Assembly: GCA_013398955.1 (NCBI GenBank)
Contig: VWPU01008527.1
Span: 62,001-126,000 of the forward strand
Direction of reading: 5' to 3'
Source of the DNA: Callaeas wilsoni
Lineage: Eukaryota; Chordata; Aves; Passeriformes; Callaeidae
DNA length: 64,000 nt
Shown here in pieces: positions 38,816 through 64,000 of this stretch (positions are counted from its first letter, which is position 1; each line of letters opens with the position of its first letter). The notes beneath the pieces are model-generated. The model had not been told where the DNA came from. It ran no database searches and worked only from the letters and a program-made list of their open reading frames with translations. The position numbers and the translations under genes were made by a program.

Positions 38816-40620
38816 TCCCCTCCTTTGAATACTGTTCAGTTCAGCACTGAGAATCCTGTCCCTCGCACACAAACAAGAAGCCATTTCTTCAGACCCAGAA
38901 GCTCCAGCTGACTGTGCTCAAAGCAGTAGCCACCACAGGGACACCAATTCTGCTTATCTTCTGCTTCAGAGAAAGGAATATCCTAGAAAGAAGCTCTTTA
39001 AAAGAAGTGTCTTGCTGGGATAGTCATGGTGGCCATAGGATGGTTTCCAGTCCTTCCTTATTGTGTCTCATAATCCATGTTGTCCAAACTCAGAGTGGGA
39101 AGGTAGTTTCAGCAGAAGGCACCACGGAATCACTTGGATACAACATGAACAGGAACAGAAAGAAGGGTCTGCTCAAGAGATCTGTGTATTCAATAGTGGC
39201 TCGAGCAATGATGTGTTTGATTTACATGAGACAGAAATAAGGACTAGCTTAGACGTTGGACTTCAACATTTCCATGACCTTATCTCATGCAATGTCCTTA
39301 GGAACACCCTGAGCAAGATTTATCTAAAAAGTAATCACTCTAAGGTGGTTCTGAACTCATAATATTCTCAAAGCGTCCCTAAGCAGGAGCTATCTCTGTC
39401 AAGGTGGTAGATTATTTCAAGTAAGACTTTACAAGAATCATTTGTGCATGTGGTTCTGTTCAGCACTTTTGCAGTTTTGGGCTGTTGATACACAGTGTAC
39501 ACTTAAGAAATTGACTATGAAATAGAATCTGGAAGCAGTCTGAGAGATGGTACTATAATTCAAAACTGTCTTGATGAATCAGATACCACTAAGGTGGTCT
39601 GCAACCATCAGTGTAAAACTTTGTAAAGGTGAGTAGTATATGCTGCTACAAGAAGCAAAGACCAGACCAATGTATAAAGATAATTTAAAGCTTTTATCAT
39701 TGTAAAAAGAGAAAAATCTCATTCTGGGACATACTGAAAGGAGAATCACATGTATGATAAATAGTTTGTAAAATTCCAGTGTGAGATAACTTTGATTTCA
39801 ATATCTTTCAAATATTGTGCAGTAATTTGTCAGTGCCTATCATGTGCCTGTTACAGCAAAATGTCTCAATCTTAAGTACTTACACTGCAGTTGCAGCAGC
39901 AAATCTATAATCCTGTCTTACGTAGAAGTCTGGTGGTTTTTTCTAACGTGGTGTATATTTTCAGGAGTAATGTAAAAGTATACTGATATAAATTAGGTGA
40001 AGGAACTGACAAGCCTTGTCAAGTAGGGAGCCTTGAAGAGAAAATTCCTAATTGAAGCGGACAGTGTGTTCCCTCCTCCTGTTTAATTTCTATTAAGGAA
40101 TGCATCTGCTTATCTTCATTAACTGTACTTGACATCTGTATATATGTGATGTGTGTTTCACAACTTCCTTCCTGCTTTTCAAGAAGTGCAACAAAATCAA
40201 AGGTTTCTGAACAACAGAATTACTACTGCAACGTCACTCGAAATGCATACAATTGTTTATGGGACAAAATGGAGGAGAGTGTATACACTATCACTAGTGT
40301 CACCTTACAAATAAGATATGCCTTTGCTTCTTACCCTCCAAATGATGCACTAGGTTCATCTTATTTAATCAAGTTATTAAAAAAAACTATTCAGAAATTC
40401 TTGAGAGATCAAGGCTTTATATTTCCTATACATTGAAATAATAATGCAGTGAGAGGCACAATCATAACTGAATCCCTGTTGAAGGATATAAAAGAGTAGA
40501 CAGATCCCTCCCAGACAGTCCACAGAAAGAAGACACGCACACTTTGAATATTTAAACTAAAAAGTAAACACACTTGCCTAGTATTATTAGCACTATACCT
40601 GATATGCATTTGCCCACACT
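38816..40620. other. Intergenic, no recognised feature
   Basis: No supported gene or repeat between the two pentanucleotide microsatellites. Confidence 0.6.
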
Positions 40621-40685
40621 AAACTAAATCAAACCAAACTAAACTAAACTAAACTAAACCAAACTAAACTAAACTAAACTAAACT
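40621..40685 (+). repeat. (AAACT)13 microsatellite, slightly interrupted
   Basis: Thirteen five-base units, ten AAACT with variants AAATC and AAACC (twice). It lies about 310 bases left of a CR1 copy. Confidence 0.95.
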
Positions 40686-40994
40686 ATTTTCTAAGAAAGT
40701 TCAACACGTCTTTGTCTGCCAAACGTCCATTGATTTCAGCTGTCCAGCTATCTCACAGTCAGTTTAGGCATGTTATAAGAGAAATTTCCAAAATATCCAC
40801 TGGATACCAGCAGGTATTTATACACATCAATGATATGCTCCTGAGCCCTATTTTCTCCAGGGTATGGAGACCCATTTCTCTCAACCTCTCCTTATCTGTC
40901 AAATCCTCCAAAAGTGCATTTAAGTAATTAGATACCTTAAAGCAAATATTGCCAGTTCTTTGTTGATTGTTTCAAACAAATGCAATCAAATATT

Positions 40995-41280
40995 TTGGAG
41001 AGGCCCTGGAGAGGGACTATTTACAAGGGCACATAATGATAGAAGCAGGGGGTAGAGCTTTAAACTGAAACTACAGGTTTAGACTGGATATTAGAAAGAA
41101 ATTCCTTTACGGTGAGAGTGGTTAGGCATTGGAACAGTTTGCCGAGAGAAGTTGTGGATGTCCCATCCCTCAAAGTGTTCCAGGCCAGGTTGGATGGGGC
41201 TTTGAGCAACCTGGTCTAGTAGAAGGTATTTCTGCCTAGTGTTGTTTCCTTGCAATCCAAACCAGTCTGAAATTTCTGAA
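40995..41280 (+). mobile_element. CR1 LINE, 3' part
   Basis: Shows GGATATTAGAAAGAAATTCC, GGCATTGGAACAGTTTGCCG, AGTGTTCCAGGCCAGGTTGG and GAGCAACCTGGTCTAGTAGA in the usual CR1 order, with a diverged end. Confidence 0.92.
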
Positions 41281-44200
41281 TATAAGAAAGCAACGATTTT
41301 TTTTTTTAACTTCTTTTTTTTTTAATACAGGCCATAAATGTTGATGAACTTGTTATATTTGTTGTACAGTCTAACGGTTCAAACACTTAGTCTTGCCTTT
41401 TTAAGTAGTTAGCCCTCGCTTAGGATCCACCTGCATGACAGCAGACTGACACTAGCTCAGTCTACCCAAGATTTGAGTTGAATACAAGTTTTGCTTCTAA
41501 ATAGTTGGTTTGCTCTGGAAGCAGTGCAACTACTCCAGCCTGAGCCTGGAGAACACTGATCTCTGCAGCTCATGGCCTTCTACACTCAACTTTGTAGACA
41601 TCCTTAATTCCTATTCAAATATTTGAGCACTATTTAACGAATTCCAGATCATAATAAATCTCTCCAAATATACAAATAAATTATACACAAAGTTTTAAAA
41701 GCCTTTTAAAACATGTCTATAAAACTTAACAAAGTCAGTAAAAAAGGAGTGATTTAGATCCACTTAACCTTGAGTTGACATATGCTTGAAGCAACTCTAA
41801 GATACTGATTTTACATTTAAATTTTGTTTTTCATTCTGAAACACTCCCAAATGCTCTACAAAGTGATAACAGATTTGGGAGGCTCCCACTTTCTAGCATG
41901 CAAATGTGGTCACCTCTAGCAAAAGACAGAGCAGATGTCTCCATGAAGAGTGTGAAACTGAAGAATGGGGCAGAATGCTCTGCTAACCCAAGCTGCAATT
42001 GGCAGGAAGAGAGAGAAACAGAGGAAACAGACTGTAATTATTTAATTTGGAATTTGGCCAAGACACCATGGCTGGCATTCCTGCTCTTTTGTAAGAGTGC
42101 CATGAAATGTCATTCTACTGCAGTTTTGCAACTCATTGGGAAGACTGGAGTAAGCATGGTCAGACCCTGAAGACTTGGAAAACTTGGTTACTTCTATGAA
42201 AGCTGTAAGGTCTTCAGTTCAGGAAAAAGCACAGTAGAAGTCTCAGCAAATCACACATGCTATATATTTCTCCCCAACTATACCTTATCTAGTTTTTTCA
42301 GCATCTTTTATATTGCGACCAATATCCTGACTCATGAAATATACTTATATTTGTGTAGGTATTTACATACACACAGAAGTAAAAATGCATATATGCATAG
42401 ATATGTATATAGAGTAATTTAAAGGCATTTGACTTGCATATTATTGCAATATCCATTTATTCTTTTTCAGTCAACCAAAAACAATTTGTTGAATTCTTGC
42501 ATAAACTGAGTGCATATCTAAACAAATATTAAATGGCCTCACTTATTTGTGATATACTGTTTTTCCTCTGAAGGCATTTGTAAGTAATATAGCTCAACTT
42601 CAGTATGAACATTGTTACAAAGATCAAATGCTTCCAAGATACTAAATAATGAGTTGCAAATATCAAGAAGCTTGCCATTTTCTTTGTCTATTTGTCCTTT
42701 AACATGAAATTTGGGCAAACAAATGTAACAAGAGAATTTTAGTAGTTAGTTTGACAGGAAGTGTCTTCATAACCTATGGAGGTGCTTGAAGTAGAGCATT
42801 AATGTCATGGGTCATTTCACAATCTGTTTCAATCTCCTATAAAAATATAAAGTTCTGAATTTTTTGGAAAGGTATCTTTTGTGTTGTCATTAAATGGCCA
42901 GAAAAGTTGATGCTATGAATTAATTAAATTATAAATTATTAAAAAGACAAAATTATAAAAATATTCTTAACCAATTCTCTTTGGAATTTATGAATACCAC
43001 TTAATAAATGTTTATACATCTTTTCATTACATTTCATAGTTTAGCCATTCAGTGTGAGCAGTGCATGACTTGTCAGCATTTCAAACTTTTATTAATATAA
43101 ACTGATATCCACATCAGAAAACAATAAAAATGTTTCCATCAGTGCTCAGCATTCTTTATTATTCATGCTAATGAACACAAAGTTTAAAAGTGCAATAGAC
43201 AAGCCCAATGGTTAGGCAGGCATTCATAGTTTGCATGTGTGACATACATAGGTTACATTACTCATATTATGGCATGAACTCATGTAAACTTTTCTCCAAA
43301 TATATTAAAACCCCCTTAAAATTGAAAATACGAGATTAAAGTGATAAAACACATTAAAAGTGGTATGTTTGTGGTTTTTTTAAAAGACAGTGGGCTATGT
43401 TTTGTTCAGACAGATATGGTTTTCTTAAAATTCTTTCTTTCATTGAAAACTTTTTCAGATAAAACTAATGAAAAGCATTCTGTATACCACACAATTTATA
43501 TTACATAATATGAAATACATTTCATTTGTATATTTACAGGTATAAATATATAAATACATATGCAGTCTTATCTATGTACTCATATAAATACACATCAAAA
43601 ATGTATGCACCTGGTTACCGCACGGGTTGAGTATTTGACTACAGCAGATGTGAACCTTTCATGCTATATCTATGCTAGTTCCTCAAGACCAGTGGGGCCA
43701 AATCTGTAGGACATGCTACGTGCTGTAGCTGCATTCCAGAAGCAGCTTAATATATCTTTGGCAAGATCCAGTCTGGTCCTGTGAACATCCATTAGCAATT
43801 ATAATGCTTGTTCCAGTTTAGTTTAATTTAAAAAAAAAAAAAAAAAAATTCCAGTTTGCTTGAAATCTGCCATTTCACTTGCAGTTCCAACTAAAACTTA
43901 TCAAATCCACCAGTTCTGGTTTTGTTAACTTGGCATGTTTCCTCCTGCTCCTGCAAAGGCTGCATGTGTTGAACCCATTTATCTGGGGAAGATGTGAGCT
44001 TCCTGGGGATTTGTCGTTATTCTTTTTCCTGATAGCTTCAAATGAGAGCCATTGTCTGGCTCCCTCGGTTTCACCACTGATCTGTTTCTTCAGGCTAATC
44101 TGGTGTATGAGTTACTCACACAAACTTTGGGAAACAAAGATCATGAAAAGGTAAAGGGCAACAAATGCATCCCCTCATCCTGCTCAGCCAAGAGCAAAAC

Positions 44201-45954
44201 AAGTAGAAGCAACTGCTGGAGGACGTGGTTTCTGAACAATGTCTGGTTACCCTAATTCCTTATCAGTGTGTCCTTTTGGGTTTTACTGGGTTTTGGGATT
44301 TGACTCACACTTTTTTACAAAGCACTCCTCGAAGGTGGCTACACAAGATGCAAAATTTTATAGCAACGCTGAAGTTGAATGTATCTACTGATGGGTATCA
44401 TACAGATACTGATGTGTCTGGCTACTTGCCACACTGTACTTCAAAATTCCTTCCAGATACTACCTCTCACCATCAGGACATCCTTGGATTGTCACAATGA
44501 TTTTATGAAGGTTTAGGATACTCATCACTAAGGTAAAATAGTAATTTCTGAAGATTTTACTTTTCATTACAATAGATTTTTCTTACTGATAGTAAGAAAA
44601 GGGGTGGGGGAGGTCGTGCCTTTTCACTGGTGAGGGTGAGCTTTGGGACCTCCTGCACAGGTAAATGACAGTACGTACGAAGACTGACATGACCAAAGAG
44701 ATGTCAGGGTTTTATTTAATGACAGCACTTTAAAGTCCTTTTGTCTGCCTTGGTCTTCCAAAGAGTTCAGAAGGTTGGCTTAGAAACTTGAACCCAAGAG
44801 CACAGCATGTACATGGAGAACTCCGTTGCCTTCTTGAGCAGAGTACAAGAACGTGGTGGTCAGAGCAGCAGGCTGCAGGACAGTGCAATAAAAAATGCGA
44901 ACCACTCTGTGGACCAGACCCAGCCACAGGTTACCAGTTGGACCATCCTGCTCCATCAACACCAGAGTGCCAAAAAATCTGTCCTTCTCAAGAGCGATCA
45001 GAGTAAGTCAATGTTTGACAAATGTAAGATACGTGCACTTGCACGTTGCTGGGAAAGTTCTAGCATGTTTAGAAAACTGACAACAAGCTGCAGTTATGGC
45101 CATCTGTAGAAGGCTGTAGGATCTTAAAAGAAATATGCAAAAAGTGCTTCTTCATAATGAATGGTTGGAGAAGACCTCAGACCATAGCACAAGATAAAGG
45201 GAAAGGAAGTGAAGAGGCCATAAGAGATACTAAGTAGAACATTTACTTACAAGTGATCTCATCTCCACAGGTGCTTCTGTTCCACGCACAGGAAACTTTA
45301 AACTATGTAATAAAGGTCTTGTGACCATGAAAAAAGACAAATCTATGTGGATGCAACAGGCCACCAAGTAAACAGAAGAAAACTCAACTATTTGGAACAA
45401 AACAGCAGTAGCATCAAACACATTTTGGGATGAACAGATACCACAAGCAAATAAAGTTATGTATTTGACCAGTTACAGCATATTTAGTCTGATACAGTTT
45501 TCCACTGCTTCAAGAAAAGTAAATTGACATATGCACAAAATTACACTGCCAGCATACAAAGGGATGATGGTTTTCATGTAGCACATTCCAGTATCGAGTG
45601 CATACACTTCTAAATTAATGAACTAAAAGCTTCTTGCCTTTTATTTGTGATGTCCCAAACACAAGAGAATTTGTGACTATATAAGGGTGTGTAGAGAACA
45701 GATTGCAACTGACATTCTGAGCAAAAACAAGCACAGCAAAGATAGGCATGATTGTTCCAATAAACATCAGACAATTTTGCAATGCACATGCAAGCCTGAA
45801 CTCTCTCCAATTTTCAAATAGCTACATAAAACCATTCCACGCAAAAGCTTTGATATTTAGATTAGGATTGCTTACTTCTTTTTACATCACTGTCACTGTT
45901 TAACAGTTAAATGGGACCCCCTAGGAGAAAAAAGGTCAGACGTCTTTTTGTAAT
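41281..45954. other. Intergenic, AT-rich, downstream flank of EDNRB
   Basis: Strongly AT-rich. Apart from the A19 tract it has few recognisable repeats. The part at about 43020-43200 contains an imperfect palindrome TTCATGCTAATGAA followed by ACAAAG and may be a conserved non-coding element. Frames at 43879-45109 are short and unrecognised. Confidence 0.5.
43811..43857 (+). repeat. A19 tract between 9-bp direct repeats
   Basis: A run of 19 A (43830-43848) preceded by AGTTTAATTT is flanked by TTCCAGTTT at 43811-43819 and 43849-43857. This looks like a target-site duplication around a poly(A) tail, as left by LINE-mediated insertion of a very short transcript end. Replication slippage is an alternative. 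Confidence 0.55.
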
Positions 45955-48900
45955 AATCAAAATTACAAATATTTTATTGGTAATTTAGAATGTTTACACT
46001 GCTTGAACCATAGAAGTTGCTATTTTCAGTGATCACAGAAAATGAAATATAGAATTATTTTACAAAGCTATACAGAACAATTTTTAAAAATCCTTTAAAC
46101 ATTATTTCAGTACATACAACATTCTCTTGCTAAGCCAGCTGTGTCTTGATTAAGAGCTGTTTGGGACACTGAAATGTCATAGCTCACAGCAGATACTCCA
46201 CAACCATCAACTTTTGCATTTGATTCTCTGAGGTGTAGTACCAGTGTTTCAGTTCAGTTTAGGCAGAATTCAGAGGAGCTGGGGAACTAAAATCTAACTG
46301 CTATCTGAAGACCAAAACACAGAGTTGAGATGTAGCTTCTTACAAGCTGTTTCTTTCACCTCGAGCCGTTCTGTGTGAACTCTTCAGACCACTGGGACAG
46401 ATGACTCTTTCTCTGTCACACCACTCTGGGCAAGCACATTGAAGCCTTATAAAGATGCCTGTGTCTCTGTGTAATTGTTCTGCTGCCTGTGACCCCATCA
46501 GAGGATTAGAGAGCCTTGGACTGGATGTTTTACCCCACAAGCTGATTTTACACTCTTTTCCTATGTTTTCTAATCAACTCCTTAAAAATTGTATTTAGCT
46601 TGTTCTTTTTTTTGTTCAAAGTAGTAAATGTCAGATAGGTTTTCTAAAGAGCTATGTTGGGCCCTAATTCTGCTCAAACTGAATTGAATGGTTAAATGTT
46701 TACTGACTTCAGCGAATGGAGGAACAGACCTGTACTGAGGATTTCAGAAAACACCTGTGTGGAGTATTAAGAAATTTAATCTCAGAACTGTAAAAGAACA
46801 GAAGTTTTCCAATTTTTTATTACAGGAAATGAAAGCTTCAATAAAAATACTGCTTTGAATAATACTGAAAAAATGACAAAGAGTGTACTAGTATTTATAT
46901 ATGAACCCAGAAAGGGGGCAGTATATATGGTCTTTATTTGCAAAACCTAAATATCTGACTTAGCAGGACTTGACAAAGAATTAGGCAAGAAAAAAATGAA
47001 AAGTATGTTACACAGTTGCCAATACAACAGCTATATTTTAAATAAAAATAACAATAATATACATGTACAATATTGTAACGATATAACTTGATGAAAATAA
47101 CACTGATCAGTATCAAATCTAGGATTTCACTTATTATCCATCCTTCACAGATGAAACGCATTTCACAGAAATAGATGCAGGTAGGGTGACATGAAGTGAT
47201 ATTCATGGCTTACTGTGATAAAGTTACCATGAAAATAAGGGTAAAATTGCAAAGGAGGAAACCTAAAATAGATTTATATTTAGAAAAGTTCAGCATTATA
47301 GCAGCCGAGTGGATGTGCTGCAGCAAGACGGTAACAGCAACCTTATGGTACACAACACACACGCTTGCACACACACTCACACACCAACACACACACGTGC
47401 CCATGCTCAAATGCATGTGCAGAGAGAGGTCCTCCTCAGCTTGGTTACACAAGCATTCACTTACCAGCTGTTGATGGGGGCAATACCAGGAATGGGGCTC
47501 ACCACCTCGTTTTTAGCTGTCTGCAAGGCAGCTGTAGCTACCTAAAGTCAGAAACCCATCTAAGGTAACATCAGCTGAACATTTTAATGGAAGCTGTTTT
47601 CATCCTGAGCAAATTTAAGGCACTTTAGTAAAAAATCTGAAGTTAATCAAGACTGGAAAAAAAGGTAAAAATCCTTACATGTGAGATCTGGAAATTTAAA
47701 ATAAAAAAATTCCTGAGTTTTGATAAATAATTTTATCATAATAAAATACCAAGCCTATTGAAATTTGTCTTTTATAAAAGCATGTTGTATGACAATTTTT
47801 CTTGAAAAACTCATGCCTTAGAGCATGAAATATGTTAATAAGTCTTTGGGGACATCTGTAACAAATTAATAGGAAATGAAAAGTCAAAGAATGACCTGTC
47901 ATGTATATACAAAACATGCATTGCTCCCGGCAACACACATCATGTTTACTACAGGCATCTTTATCTTTTTCTGTTCTTACAGGGTCCTGCCCATATCTTA
48001 ATACTTTACAATTAATTACATGTCACTAAACTATTTACAGAAGCACAAACTAGTCACACATCTTTCTACACCCATAAATATGGAACTACAGAAGTAGAAT
48101 GTATTTTAAAACAGTATGAAGATGAGTATGCTACATAATACTGTTCTCTGGAAGTACAGTTCATGAATTATTTTCTTTATGAAGATTTAAATCTAAATGA
48201 AGATAGAAGTTCAAATTCTCTCTTTTTACCTTGGTTACATTTTTTCCACCTCCTATTTCTAAAAAATTTTGCCCCAAGATGGTATTTGGATTGCAAAAAC
48301 AGTTGTAAATTGTCACAAAAGTATCTCCAGTAAAGAACCATCAGGCTCCGGAATGCCCACTTTTTACACAGGATACAATCCATTTGTTTTCAGCTAAAAA
48401 CAGCTGAAAGAATAGCCGTTGTCTGTATGTTTCTAGTAGTATTCATTTTTTGCTTTCGGTGTGTTTTTCTCTCCTTTGCTACCAGTAGACACAAATACTC
48501 ATACCCAAAGTGCTGCCAAACGCACTGAAGACACACAGTGGCTACAGAAAGGAATTTATAGAGCCCTTGGGAGGTTCCTTCTGACAATAATAGGTAAAAA
48601 CAATCATCAAAGTAAAATGCACTTTTGGCTTTACTGCATCCTTTAGTATTTTCAGTAGCTACCTCTATAATATACCTGATAAAAATTCTACTTTTAAACA
48701 TTTAAACTTCTATTAAAAAGTATTTCATGTTTTATTTAAAAAAACTCACAATAGTGATCATGGTTAATTTGCTTTATAGAAGATAATACATTGAGTTATA
48801 TATAATAATGGCTTTGATCCAATTAACTTGATATTATGTTGCTTAATAATTACTGTGACTTCAGTTCCTACAACTGTTACAGAGAATACAAACGATCGCT

Positions 48901-49196
48901 TAATGTACAGGAAGTGGGGATCATTTGGAAGTGCTGATTCAGAAGTATTCAAGTGCTAACAATGATTTGTTCTTGCCATGCTTTTCTTCATGTTCCATAA
49001 ATGATGATTTCATAAATGTCCGTGATTTTCAATGTGACACAGTTTTAGGGCAATTTTTTTTAATGTTCTTTTTTTTTTTTTGTGCAAATACAAAACTGGA
49101 TTTTTCTGGATGTTACCATCTTGTTACAAGTAACTGCCACTTTTACTTAAAAAGGCACCAGCATTAATGTAAGAGAATATACCTTTTATGCTTGTT
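45955..49196 (-). other. EDNRB: Probable EDNRB 3' untranslated region
   Basis: Sequence downstream of the TAA with no sign of another exon. AATAAA signals on the minus strand lie at 48731-48736, 46933-46938, 46816-46821 and 45973-45978. The last is followed about 30 bases on by a T-rich run (CTTTTTTCTCC), a plausible cleavage context, giving a UTR of about 3.2 kb, similar to the long UTR known in mammals. It includes a TG-rich tract (47341-47410, read as CA on plus). The true end is not shown by the sequence. Confidence 0.45.
47341..47410 (+). repeat. CA-rich imperfect microsatellite
   Basis: Interrupted CACACA runs (ACAACACACACGC, GCACACACACTC, CACCAACACACACACG). It falls in the probable EDNRB 3' UTR, where the mRNA would read it as a UG-rich tract. 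Confidence 0.85.

Positions 49197-64000
<14,804 letters not shown>

Noticed and set aside
38612..38911. Open frames encoding repeated GREGK or PFPSL peptides
   Set aside because: They are translations of the TTCCC microsatellite on both strands, with no start context or flanking coding sequence.
44788..45109. Three overlapping plus frames of 61-100 codons
   Set aside because: No domain, no splice or conservation evidence, and mutually overlapping frames suggest chance.

Overview
This is vertebrate, almost certainly avian, nuclear DNA. Coding density is very low, one gene is split by GT-AG introns, and the intergenic DNA carries many CR1 (chicken repeat 1) LINE fragments, older L3/CR1-like fossils and two solo LTRs of one endogenous-retrovirus family. 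I cannot fix the species from sequence alone; the LTRs suggest a neoavian bird such as a passerine, but that is only an inference.

The only protein-coding gene I can support is the endothelin receptor type B gene (EDNRB). It lies on the minus strand from the right window edge (64000) to its stop codon at 49197-49199. Seven coding exons can be placed to the base: 63787-64000 (partial), 53416-53528, 53049-53253, 52577-52726, 51515-51648, 50849-50957 and 49197-49328. All junctions are GT-AG, the phases join correctly, and together they give 351 residues from just before TM1 to the C-terminus. The signal peptide, most of the extracellular N-terminus and the promoter lie beyond 64000. The 3' UTR runs left from 49196, with a plausible end near 45955. 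A CpG-rich stretch surrounds exon 1.

Layout: 1-45954 is intergenic DNA downstream of EDNRB. It holds CR1 fragments (2680-2800, 14962-15100, 18755-19275, 27950-28190, 28280-28382, 32960-33850, 40995-41280), older L3-like relics (22200-22800, 35440-36930), a decayed Ty3/gypsy-type integrase fragment (13206-13530), a solo LTR (25841-26597), a perfect 29-copy TTCCC microsatellite (38671-38815) and smaller repeats. 45955-49196 is the probable 3' UTR. 49197-64000 is the gene body; its 10.3-kb first visible intron contains two CR1 copies and a second solo LTR with a perfect 5-bp target-site duplication.

I found no clear undescribed system. The most interesting leads are a possible 105-bp in-frame cassette exon in the last EDNRB intron, which would add a cysteine-rich segment to the receptor tail; the two related solo LTRs, one with and one without a TATA box; and the TTCCC tract. 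CRISPR arrays, operons and prokaryotic features are absent.
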